Part shown: positions 9,749 through 16,998 of the stretch, in pieces
Position numbering within the stretch: the stretch's first letter is position 1
Layout of the letters: the number at the start of each line of letters is the position of its first letter
Assembly: GCF_001500025.1 (NCBI RefSeq)
Contig: NZ_LQIW01000034.1
Span: 1-64,000 of the forward strand
Direction of reading: 5' to 3'
DNA length: 64,000 bases
From: Mycobacterium sp. IS-1590
GTDB taxonomy: Bacteria; Actinomycetota; Actinomycetes; Mycobacteriales; Mycobacteriaceae
Notes under the pieces: model-generated
Databases searched by the model: none
What the model was told of the DNA's origin: nothing
The model's input: the letters and a program-made list of their open reading frames with translations, nothing else
Program-made: the position numbers and the translations under genes

Positions 9749-10660
9749 ATGCGTCGACTCGCCCTTTCGATCTACTGGGGGTTCTTGACCGCCGTCCACT
9801 CCGTCACCCTGGTCCGGCAGAAGGATGCCGCGGCCTACTACACGATGCTCGGCGACGACGTCATCGACTTCATGAGTGGGGGATACGCCGACAGCTCCAA
9901 GCCGTTGTGGCTCAACCTCGGCTACTGGAAATCCGCACGCACCTATCCCGACGCCTGTGTCGCGATGGTCGAACTATTGGGCGCGCGCGCGGGACTGCAG
10001 CCTGGCGACAGCGTCCTCGACGTCGGCGCGGGGTTCGGTGAGCAGGACTTCGTTCTGCTCGATCGTTTCGGCGTCTCTCATATCACCAGCATCGACATCA
10101 CACCTGTCCACGTCGACAAAGGCAGAGAAACCGTCGCCAAGCGTGGACTCGAGGACCGGATCGACATTCGCCTCGGCTCCGCTACCGCAATGGAATTCGC
10201 CGACGAGTCGTTCGACAAGGTGGTGGCCCTGGAATCCGCTTTCCACTTCGACACCCGCGATGAGTTCCTGCGTGAGGCGTTGCGAGTCCTCAAACCGGGA
10301 GGCGCCATCGCGCTCACCGACATGCTCCCGATGCCGGGCCAGAAATCCAGCCGATCGACCAGATTCGGCCGAAAGTGCGGACATTATCCCGAGGCCAATT
10401 TCTATGACCGAGAGGAGTATCCGCGGCGGCTGGCGGCCGCGGGCTTCGACGATGTGCTCGTGGAGTCGATCAGGGAAGACGTGTACCCCGCGATGGCGGA
10501 GTACGCGCGCCAGCGAATCGAGGAGAAGAAGGGCATGCGTGAGGTGGTCGTCGAAGTGTCAGAGGACGACCGCGCGCAGTGCCGAGGCGTGCAGATGTGG
10601 GAGCGGGGAAGCGGGATCGCCGACTACGTTGTCGTTTCGGCCCGCAAGCCGCCGGGGTAG
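9749..10660 (+). CDS. SAM-dependent class I methyltransferase downstream of the NRPS
   Basis: This 303-residue protein has the class I SAM-binding motif VLDVGAGFGEQDF at about residue 88 and the later motif LRVLKPGGAIALTDM, typical of the UbiE / natural-product C- or O-methyltransferase family. The first 20 residues are hydrophobic (LALSIYWGFLTAVHSV), which suggests membrane association or a lipid-like substrate. The ATG is preceded by AGGAGG at 9738-9743, 5 nt away, and lies only 15 nt after the NRPS stop, so the two are probably one operon. By context it is inferred to methylate the NRPS product or its acyl chain; the acceptor is unknown. Its last 37 nt overlap the end of the opposing nitrile hydratase accessory gene. 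Confidence 0.88.
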   Translation: MRRLALSIYWGFLTAVHSVTLVRQKDAAAYYTMLGDDVIDFMSGGYADSSKPLWLNLGYWKSARTYPDACVAMVELLGARAGLQPGDSVLDVGAGFGEQDFVLLDRFGVSHITSIDITPVHVDKGRETVAKRGLEDRIDIRLGSATAMEFADESFDKVVALESAFHFDTRDEFLREALRVLKPGGAIALTDMLPMPGQKSSRSTRFGRKCGHYPEANFYDREEYPRRLAAAGFDDVLVESIREDVYPAMAEYARQRIEEKKGMREVVVEVSEDDRAQCRGVQMWERGSGIADYVVVSARKPPG

Positions 10661-11037
10661 GCGCCGTCACGCGCGGGAGGCGAGGCGCCGAAATCGGCGG
10701 CATGCACCTCGATCGGATCGCCGTGCGGTGTGCGCCTTGCCGCGTGTCGCCACGCATCACGCCAGCGTTCGGTCTCACTCGGGTCGATTCCCCTGCGCGT
10801 CAGCAGGTCTTCGAGCGCATCCAACCAATGGTGGTAGTAGGAGCCGTCGAGGCTGGAAACGTCATCGCAGCAACCACTTTCGATGCGGGCGGCCAGTGCC
10901 TCGCTCCACTCGGTCCAGCTGTACAGACCGCGCTCATGCAGTAGGACCACGATCGCGAAAGCCCTCGCCTGCCAGGGCTCAGCGAATACCCGCTGGTCGA
11001 TGCCTGTGGTCTCCGACGACCATTCGTTGGTGGTCAC
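10624..11037 (-). CDS. Nitrile hydratase accessory (activator) protein
   Basis: This 137-residue protein resembles nitrile hydratase accessory proteins, small relatives of the beta-subunit N-terminal region that deliver cobalt or help maturation. The recognisable part is FAEPWQARAFAIVVLLHERG followed by WTEWSEALAARI and YYHHWLDALEDLL. The GTG start overlaps the beta-subunit stop in a GTGA arrangement at 11034-11037, indicating translational coupling; earlier in-frame starts lie inside the beta gene. It is the last gene of the ASS-like / alpha / beta / accessory operon. The 3' end overlaps the convergent methyltransferase gene by 37 nt, leaving no room for a conventional terminator between them. 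Confidence 0.8.
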   Translation of the reverse strand: MTTNEWSSETTGIDQRVFAEPWQARAFAIVVLLHERGLYSWTEWSEALAARIESGCCDDVSSLDGSYYHHWLDALEDLLTRRGIDPSETERWRDAWRHAARRTPHGDPIEVHAADFGASPPARDGAYPGGLRAETTT

Positions 11038-11696
11038 CCTGCCTCCAGATACGGTTCCCACGCGTCGATGGACACCGTCAATGTGGGCTCGGCGTCCGGC
11101 CACAACTCTGTACCGCAAAACACCACGCCGTAGAGCCACCGCGGCTGTTCGCCCCGACCACTCGCGTTCGTGTCGGCGAACACGTGCACCCCGTGCACCT
11201 GCTCGATCACGCCACTCTTGCCCCGCGCATACCCGGGGAGCCTGGTGTGATGGGGGGCCGGCGCAGCCGTCGTGCGCACGCGCTGGCCGACTGCGAACCG
11301 CGGAGCGCTGGTTGCGAACCGCGCGGTGGGCGCCCCACGCGCCTGCACCGTTCGCACGTCGCCCGCACGCAGGATGCGGGGCAACGCAGGTGGCGCATTC
11401 AAGGATCGGCCGCTGGCCAATTCGTCGGGTGAGATCAGGTCGCGTTCCCCGAGCTGATTGACCAACGCTGCGAACCACACCTCGTAATAGCTGCGTTGCG
11501 CGTAGTCCGGCAGTGTCTCCCTCGCGGCGCGGGTCATGTCGAGGTTCCACACTCCGGCGGCACCCATCGACAGTTGTAGTGCGAACACCCGTGGCTCCCA
11601 GGCCGCCCGCCACATCTCGCGTCCCGACTCGACCTCGATGCGACCCTGCCGAAGTCGGCCACCGATATCGGCACGGTTGACGTACGCCTCAGTCAT
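11034..11696 (-). CDS. Nitrile hydratase beta subunit
   Basis: This 220-residue protein matches the nitrile hydratase beta family. The N-terminal region has the family pattern ADIGG...EVESGREMWRAAWEPRVFAL, then SYYEVWFAALVNQLGERDLI. The C-terminal SH3-like barrel begins near RFAVGQRVRT and contains LPGYARGKSGVIEQVHG and WLYGVVF. Beta subunits pair with alpha to form the active site that hydrates a nitrile to an amide. The usual GGMDGFG motif near the start is altered to GGRLRQG, so the substrate pocket may differ. It overlaps the alpha gene by 8 nt and the accessory gene by 4 nt. I see no other paralogue in the window. Confidence 0.88.
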   Translation of the reverse strand: MTEAYVNRADIGGRLRQGRIEVESGREMWRAAWEPRVFALQLSMGAAGVWNLDMTRAARETLPDYAQRSYYEVWFAALVNQLGERDLISPDELASGRSLNAPPALPRILRAGDVRTVQARGAPTARFATSAPRFAVGQRVRTTAAPAPHHTRLPGYARGKSGVIEQVHGVHVFADTNASGRGEQPRWLYGVVFCGTELWPDAEPTLTVSIDAWEPYLEAG

Positions 11697-12327
11697 GCGG
11701 CACCGTTCCCGATTGGCGGGGCAGACCCGTGCCGATCATCGAATCGCGAGTCACCAAGGCGGCGAGACGTTCTTCGTCCAGGTCCTCACTTCCGGCCGGT
11801 CGCATCGGCAGCACGAGATAACGCACTTCGGCCGTTGAATCCCATACCCGGATCTGCGTCTGCAGCGGAAGGGTCACCCCGAACTCGGCAAGAACCCCGC
11901 GGGGGTCGCGCACCGCACGTGACCGATACGGCGCGCTCTTGTACCAGGTGGGGGGAAGCCCCAACACCGCCCACGGGTAGCAACTGCACAGCGTGCAGAC
12001 GACCAGGTTGTGGCGTGCAGGCGTGTTCTCCACGGCGACCATGTGTTCGCTCTGCCGTCCCATGTAACCCAGCCACGCGATCGCGGCTGTGGCGTCGCTC
12101 AGCAGCCAGTCGCGATAGGTCGGATCGATCCAGGCACGGGCCACCACGCGAGCACCGTTGCGAGGGCCGATGCGTGTTTCGTAGGTTTCGATGAGTTCGT
12201 CGAGTGCGGCAGGTTCGACGTACCCTTTCTCCACAAGGACGCTCTCCAGTGCCCGCACCCGAAGGTCCATGTCACCGATCTCGCTGTGACCGGCGTCGGC
12301 ACCCGTGTCGTCGGCGCGCAACGGCAT
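11689..12327 (-). CDS. Nitrile hydratase alpha subunit, cobalt-type
   Basis: This 212-residue subunit carries the metal-binding claw VVCTLCSCYPW, in which the C-T-L-C-S-C form is characteristic of Co(III) enzymes (Fe types have C-S-L-C-S-C). It is followed by LGLPPTWYKSAPYRSR and the conserved VRDPRGVLAEFG. All three cysteines and the serine are intact, so a functional hydratase is expected, not a nitrile-hydratase-like leader peptide. The reaction in the family is R-CN + H2O to R-CONH2. Only 2 nt separate it from the upstream ASS-like gene, implying co-expression. A shorter start at 12270 is possible; neither start has a clear ribosome site, fitting coupling to the upstream gene. Confidence 0.9.
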   Translation of the reverse strand: MPLRADDTGADAGHSEIGDMDLRVRALESVLVEKGYVEPAALDELIETYETRIGPRNGARVVARAWIDPTYRDWLLSDATAAIAWLGYMGRQSEHMVAVENTPARHNLVVCTLCSCYPWAVLGLPPTWYKSAPYRSRAVRDPRGVLAEFGVTLPLQTQIRVWDSTAEVRYLVLPMRPAGSEDLDEERLAALVTRDSMIGTGLPRQSGTVPHD

Positions 12328-12329
12328 GC

Positions 12330-13733
12330 TCAGTCGATCAGCCGGGGCGTAGTCGAGATCGAAGCCTCGGCCCGCTCGGTGCCACGGTCTCGCGGTGACG
12401 AGCGCTGCGCAGAAGCATCGTGCGGTAGGTATTCGCGGACGTGCAGGCCCTTCTCGCCGTCGAGGCGAATCTCCGAATCAGCACGGGGTAGGCCGTCGCC
12501 CGGGACCGCCGCGACCGACCTCGCCGCAGCGGCTTTGCGGTACTCCCACTGCTCGCGATCTCGAATATAAAGGGGTGATACGGCTTTGAAGCCCTCGAGG
12601 TCGAACCCTCCTGTGCGAAGGGTGAACCGCACCTCCCCGCTGACGGCTCGAGCGCTCACTTCGAGGAAGGACTGCAAGGCCTGACGGAGGCCGCGGAACC
12701 ATCGACCCTCGACGGCCTCCACGATCAGGGCCTCGCCGGCGGAGCGCATCCAGCGCAGAGTGTCCACTTCGACTGTCGCCGAGGCCAGTTGTGCGAATCC
12801 CTCGAGGACGAGCGCCGCCGCAGGGGCCTCGCGGACCTCGAGTACCTTCTCGCCGCTTTCCAGATGCTCCAGACTGCAGAACCGCCCGATACCGTACTGG
12901 CCGACGCTGGTGTTGAGGTTCGAAATCGATTCGACGGCGTTGGTGACCGGTTGGCCATCCACTGCCACGAGGCGCCCGCGCTCAAAGCCCAGCGATATCA
13001 CGCGGCTCGGCGCGTCCGTAGCAATAGACCATTGGTACACATGTCGATCGACTTCGAATTCCTCGGGGTCGTCGAGGGTTCCGCTTTCGAACTCCCGGCA
13101 CCACAGGTTGGTGTCAGTGCTCAAGAACCGGTCGGCAAACCCGCCGACACCGAACGTCTCCTGAAGTTCCACGCGCTTGAAGTCACGCGACAACGCGTCG
13201 AGTTCGTAGGGCGATCCGAAGTGACCTTCAAAACCCAGATCTGAGATCGCGCCGTTGAGCCTTCGTAGGCTGTTCTGCGACTGGTTGGCTGTGTGCAGCA
13301 GGCACCTGGCGCCGACCGATCGCGCGAACTCCACGCCGACTCTGGCGATCAACGGTCGCGACAGAGATGCACTGACCGGATGTTGACCGAGATATCTGCC
13401 GCCGGCGAGAATCGCTGGCTGCACGAACTCTTCGACGAATTCGTGTCTGCAATCGAGACGGGTGATTCGCACATCGAACCTGTCGGCGATGCGCGAAAAG
13501 CGTCCGATGTCGAAGTCGTCCCCCAGATCGACCGACAGTGCGAAGACGCGCGTGTCGAGTTTGGCCAGTTGGGCCAACAGGTAAGCGCTGTCCAGTCCAC
13601 CACCGCACAATGTCACGATGGTGTCATTGCGGTGGCACACCGCCTCGATATCTGAGAAGGACCGGATCTTCCTCGTCTGTGTGCCGTCAGATCCCATGAT
13701 TCGAACCCCGATCACGCGGGCGATGGGATCCAC
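12330..13733 (-). CDS. Argininosuccinate-synthase-like ATP-dependent enzyme (diverged)
   Basis: The protein has 467 residues from the GTG at 13733, or 455 from the ATG at 13697, which may be the true start. It has an N-type ATP-pyrophosphatase loop (TLCGGGLDSAYLL, SGGLDTS in ASS) and follows argininosuccinate synthase along its length: FVEEFVQPAI, SLSRPLIARVGVEFARSVGA, VGQYGIGRFCSLEHLESGEK and YIRDREQWEYRK. The segment that in true ASS binds citrulline and aspartate (GATGKGNDQVRFE) reads HTANQSQNSLRRLNG here, so the substrates are probably different. ASS-family enzymes activate a carbonyl oxygen with ATP and add an amine. Its position as first gene of the nitrile hydratase operon suggests it makes or primes a nitrogen function for that enzyme. 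The acidic/basic C-terminal tail after about residue 430 looks disordered. Confidence 0.8.
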   Translation of the reverse strand: MDPIARVIGVRIMGSDGTQTRKIRSFSDIEAVCHRNDTIVTLCGGGLDSAYLLAQLAKLDTRVFALSVDLGDDFDIGRFSRIADRFDVRITRLDCRHEFVEEFVQPAILAGGRYLGQHPVSASLSRPLIARVGVEFARSVGARCLLHTANQSQNSLRRLNGAISDLGFEGHFGSPYELDALSRDFKRVELQETFGVGGFADRFLSTDTNLWCREFESGTLDDPEEFEVDRHVYQWSIATDAPSRVISLGFERGRLVAVDGQPVTNAVESISNLNTSVGQYGIGRFCSLEHLESGEKVLEVREAPAAALVLEGFAQLASATVEVDTLRWMRSAGEALIVEAVEGRWFRGLRQALQSFLEVSARAVSGEVRFTLRTGGFDLEGFKAVSPLYIRDREQWEYRKAAAARSVAAVPGDGLPRADSEIRLDGEKGLHVREYLPHDASAQRSSPRDRGTERAEASISTTPRLID

Positions 13734-14073
13734 TGCTGGAACCGCATTGCCGATCGTTCGGCCGAGGCATACTCAACGGCGCACCCGGCAAGTCAGCAGG
13801 CGCGAATCCGGCGCAGCTTTCGCGTCCTCCCAACCGGGTCAGGCTAACACCGCCAGCAGGGAACATGCCCGGAAACGGACACCGTCGGTGGCTGGATGAA
13901 GCCGATCGAATGGGAAGGCGGTGTTTCGGCATCGCGGCTCGCGCACAAGATATTTCGAACGCAAATTATTCGGGAGGATGCCCGTGCCGACGACTGCAAG
14001 CGTATCCGCACCGGGCAGGGGATTTGCCCTCCGATGTTGGGCCATTCGACGTTGAACGACGGGCAAGTCATTC
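13734..14073. promoter_or_regulatory. Divergent intergenic region between the ASS-like/nitrile hydratase operon and a methyltransferase gene
   Basis: This 340-nt region must hold the promoters of both divergent units. It contains a locally AT-rich stretch around 13946-13975, unusual for this GC-rich window, followed by GGGAGG at 13973-13978. That ribosome-site-like sequence precedes a 23-codon open frame (13984-14055). I could not identify a convincing -35/-10 pair or a clear operator by eye. Confidence 0.4.
13984..14055 (+). CDS. Possible 23-codon small ORF upstream of methyltransferase
   Basis: A GTG-initiated frame of 23 codons ends in TGA at 14053-14055 and has GGGAGG 5 nt before the start, a better ribosome site than that of the following methyltransferase gene. 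It lies in the same frame as that gene, 18 nt upstream. The predicted peptide is basic at its end (CWAIRR). It could be a leader peptide or a chance frame; no homology is recognised. Confidence 0.2.
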   Translation: MPTTASVSAPGRGFALRCWAIRR

Positions 14074-14850
14074 ATGATGATCGACATGGGCGCGCCAACC
14101 GCCGAAATCCAGAACATGCCCAGGGGCGGGCCGGACGCTTCTTGGCTGGACCGGCGACTGCAGACCGACCGGTTGGAGTATCTGGACCGCAACGACGTCG
14201 ATGATCTCAAGCGGAAGGTCATCGAAGCACTGGACCGCAGAGGGCGGCGACGGTACATCGGTACGTACAAGATGTGCGCTCGATCGGCGCTTCGAGAAGT
14301 TGCCGACATCCCGGCACCCAAGATCCTCGAACTCGGATGCGGCCTCGGCGGGCTGTCGCGACAATTGCTCCGGGATCACCCCGGCGCTCACGTGACTGTC
14401 ACCGACATCGACCCTGCGTTCGTGGCGATCGCCGCCGGCGACCTCGGCAGCCATCCGCGTGCCACGGTGCGCGAGATGGATGCGACCGCGATCGACGCCC
14501 CGGACGGGTCCTACGACCTTGCCGTGTTTGCTTTGTCGTTGCATCACCTGCCGCCCGAACAGGCCGCCCGGGTGTTCGCAGAAGGCACCCGGGCCGCCAC
14601 GAAGATGTTGATCATCGACCTCCGCAGGTGGCGATCCCCGATCCATGTCGCGGTGCTGTCGCCGGCGCTACCCCTCACCGCGCTGAACCCGTTGGCACAC
14701 GATGGGGTGATCAGCTCGCTCCGTTCTTACAGCCGGTCGGCGCTGCGTGCGATCGCCCGCTATGCCGACCCCGCAATCACCCTCGAGTTCCGCAGCGGTC
14801 CCTTCGGCACGACGACCGTCGTGGCCAGTCGGGCCCGCCGGGCCGGCTGA
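14074..14850 (+). CDS. SAM-dependent class I methyltransferase
   Basis: The 258-residue product has the SAM motif ILELGCGLGGLSRQLL at about residue 88, the acidic motif VTVTDIDPAFVAIA, and motif YDLAVFALSLHHLPP. This is a Methyltransf_11/25-type small-molecule enzyme. The start could also be the ATG at 14086; there is no strong ribosome site before either. It diverges from the ASS-like/nitrile hydratase operon and sits between it and envelope genes, so it may belong to the same biosynthetic cluster. That is inference; the substrate is unknown. It ends 19 nt before the convergent lytic transglycosylase gene. Confidence 0.82.
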   Translation: MMIDMGAPTAEIQNMPRGGPDASWLDRRLQTDRLEYLDRNDVDDLKRKVIEALDRRGRRRYIGTYKMCARSALREVADIPAPKILELGCGLGGLSRQLLRDHPGAHVTVTDIDPAFVAIAAGDLGSHPRATVREMDATAIDAPDGSYDLAVFALSLHHLPPEQAARVFAEGTRAATKMLIIDLRRWRSPIHVAVLSPALPLTALNPLAHDGVISSLRSYSRSALRAIARYADPAITLEFRSGPFGTTTVVASRARRAG

Positions 14851-14869
14851 GCAGCCCCACTTCCGAGCC

Positions 14870-16528
14870 CTATTGCGCCGGCCGCATAACCACCACCCCA
14901 GGAACGGTCCGCACGTAGTCGAACAGCGGGGTGTCGACGACCTCGGCGTCGCCCGGAAGTGATGAGGCGTTCCGAAACACCGGACCGCGCGGCGTTTCGA
15001 CGTAAATGCCGACATGCGTGACGTCGAGGCCGCCGTCCTTGGCATACGCTCCGATGTAGTCGCCGGTTCGCAGTCCGCTCACCACGGCGTCGTCGAACTG
15101 CGCGCTCGGAATGTAGGCCACCGTCCTGGGAAGGACCGGTAAACCGGGCAGGTACACGCCGCCGGAGTCCTTCTGGTTCAGGTTCTTCTGGACCTGAATC
15201 GCTTTGGCGCTCAAGCGGGTTGTGATGTCGGTCGCGACCGCCGGTGTCGCGGCCGCCCAGTCGGTGAAGAAGTGCTTGCGGTTGGCAAAGCTCACCGCGC
15301 CGTCCTTGTAGCGAACATCGATCAGCGCGGCGACGAACTCGTCGCGGTTACCCGCGCGCTTCAGTGCCTCGACGTAATCGGCATAGGTGAAGCAATCGAC
15401 CTTCGACAGTTCGACCACCAGCTGCTCCGGCTCGCCGGCCGAACCGACGAGAGTGTCTGCGCCATACGGAGTGCCGAGAAACGCGCCAGAGATGACCTCG
15501 GCCCGCTGCGGTGGCGCCGCGCCGTTCCTGACCGCCAGCATCCGCTCGAGGATCTGCGCGCTCTGCTGCGAGATTTGTACGTCGGGAGCCGGCTTCTCCG
15601 TTGCGGCAAGGTAATTGACAGCGAGGACGGGAGTGGCCTCGGCGTAGCCGACCGGTAGCAACACGTCACCGGCGGTGGACAGGTAGTAGACCTCCCAGCG
15701 GTGATAGGTGTCGAAGCCGGCAGGATCGGCCGCCATGACCGCGGCGTAGTCGTGGATCGCCCGCACGTAGTTGTTGGAGTTGTTGTAGCGGTACAGCGCG
15801 TAGTCGCGGTCCCGCGTGAAACCGTTGGCAGACAGGTAGCGTCCCGCCGCCATGATGCTGTCACGGGGCGAGTGAATGTCCCCGCCCGCCCCGAACGCGG
15901 CGAACGTCGACGGCATGAACTGCATCGGCCCCTGGGCACCCGCCGTACTCACCCCGGCGACGCGCCCGAAGGCGGTCTCGACGAGATTGATCGCCGCCAG
16001 ATAGTGCCATGGCACGCCGAACTCGGCTTCCGCCTCGCGGTAGTGGGTCATCAGTTCGTCCACCGGTGTGGGCGGAACGATCCGCCACGCGGGCAGCGTG
16101 TCCTTCGGCCGGCTCATCACACCGAGTTCACGCCGCGCGTGGACGTTGTGGTCGTAGACCTTCACCAACTCCGGCGGAATCCGCGGCCGCACGATCGGGT
16201 CCCAGTCGGGGTGCCGCCCGATGGCCCGATACGCCAACTGCTGGCGCTGTGCCGCCGCGTTCTTCACCGCTTCGGTCGACGAGGGGTCCCGCAGCGCTCG
16301 TTCGTCGGCGACCAGGTCGTCGGCGATGTGCACCGGATCGGATGCCAACTCTCGGCGTGGTGGCTCGGCGGCGGGTGGTCCGGCGGCCGGGGCCGGCGCG
16401 GCGGAGGTCGCGGGGGGTGCTTGCGGCTTCTCCGAGTCCGAACAGCCCACCAGGGCGAACAAGATCAACCCGACGGTTGCGGCGGCAGCGATCCGGGCGG
16501 CGTCGCGACGCCGTGCAACGGCTTTCAT
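14870..16528 (-). CDS. Lipoprotein with lytic transglycosylase and DUF1460 domains
   Basis: This 552-residue predicted lipoprotein has a signal peptide ending in the lipobox ALVGC (Cys29), then a Pro/Ala-rich linker to about residue 60. Residues about 150-270 form an SLT-type lytic transglycosylase domain with catalytic Glu184 (LVETAFG) and the motifs AGAQGPMQFMPSTF and YNNSNNYVRAIHDYA. The C-terminal part (about 335-550) matches DUF1460, an NlpC/P60-related amidase-like fold, with candidate nucleophile Cys379 in VDCFTYADY and His505 in THVGIYV. The enzyme would cut peptidoglycan glycan strands and possibly stem-peptide or amide bonds at the outer face of the membrane. The fusion of the two activities is the notable feature. 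Confidence 0.88.
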   Translation of the reverse strand: MKAVARRRDAARIAAAATVGLILFALVGCSDSEKPQAPPATSAAPAPAAGPPAAEPPRRELASDPVHIADDLVADERALRDPSSTEAVKNAAAQRQQLAYRAIGRHPDWDPIVRPRIPPELVKVYDHNVHARRELGVMSRPKDTLPAWRIVPPTPVDELMTHYREAEAEFGVPWHYLAAINLVETAFGRVAGVSTAGAQGPMQFMPSTFAAFGAGGDIHSPRDSIMAAGRYLSANGFTRDRDYALYRYNNSNNYVRAIHDYAAVMAADPAGFDTYHRWEVYYLSTAGDVLLPVGYAEATPVLAVNYLAATEKPAPDVQISQQSAQILERMLAVRNGAAPPQRAEVISGAFLGTPYGADTLVGSAGEPEQLVVELSKVDCFTYADYVEALKRAGNRDEFVAALIDVRYKDGAVSFANRKHFFTDWAAATPAVATDITTRLSAKAIQVQKNLNQKDSGGVYLPGLPVLPRTVAYIPSAQFDDAVVSGLRTGDYIGAYAKDGGLDVTHVGIYVETPRGPVFRNASSLPGDAEVVDTPLFDYVRTVPGVVVMRPAQ

Positions 16529-16566
16529 TGCCGTCGGAGTCTAGCGCCGTCGACCGCGCCGGCGGA

Positions 16567-16866
16567 TCACGCGTGCTTGGGCTCCGGGCAGAGGTACAAC
16601 CGAGCCCCGGCCACGATGAAGTTCGACAGGGTCTCGTCTTTGGTGGTGATGTCCAGTTTCTCGGCGACGGCGGTCGAGTCGGCGCCGCGTGCGAATTGTG
16701 CGCACACGTCCCGGGCGAGGGTGGTCAGGGTCGCGCAGTCGCCCGTGAACCCCACCGAGGCCATGCTGCGGCAGAGGTCGTCCTCGGGCGATGCGGCAGC
16801 GTGTGGTGCGGCCATCAGCAGGCCGGCCACCGTCACCAGAAGCGCTGTGAGCGCACGCGTAGTCAT
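16567..16866 (-). CDS. DUF732 family small secreted protein
   Basis: This 99-residue protein has an N-terminal signal peptide (ALTALLVTVAGLLMAAPHAAA) cleaved near residue 26. The mature domain contains four cysteines and the pattern typical of mycobacterial DUF732 proteins (LARDVCAQFARG ... FIVAGARLYLCPE). The function of the family is unknown; members are exported, one-domain proteins abundant in mycobacteria. It lies 38 nt upstream of the lytic transglycosylase gene on the same strand, so the two may be co-transcribed. Confidence 0.82.
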   Translation of the reverse strand: MTTRALTALLVTVAGLLMAAPHAAASPEDDLCRSMASVGFTGDCATLTTLARDVCAQFARGADSTAVAEKLDITTKDETLSNFIVAGARLYLCPEPKHA

Positions 16867-16998
16867 GTCACGTCCTTCCTAGCGCTCGGCTACCCGCTTT
16901 GGCTTGCGGCATGCAGGATCGGTCGCAGATCGAGACTGCGGCGTTACCGAGGCCGAGATAGCCGCTTGTCGCCAGCGGCGTGGTGACAGACTGCGAAC

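Noticed and set aside
2..10660. Assignment of the NRPS to glycopeptidolipid synthesis
   Set aside because: The E-domain pattern does not fit D-D-D-alaninol, and no GPL acyltransferase, rhamnosyltransferase or MmpL gene lies nearby in the window. It remains possible only if the upstream sequence is very different from what the visible modules suggest.
11689..12327. Nitrile hydratase-like leader peptide (RiPP precursor)
   Set aside because: The alpha subunit is full length with an intact C-T-L-C-S-C metal claw and a partner beta subunit, so it is an enzyme and not a leader-peptide precursor.
13896..14204. 102-residue forward frame overlapping the methyltransferase start
   Set aside because: It runs out of frame through the coding part of the methyltransferase, has no recognisable motif and no ribosome site.
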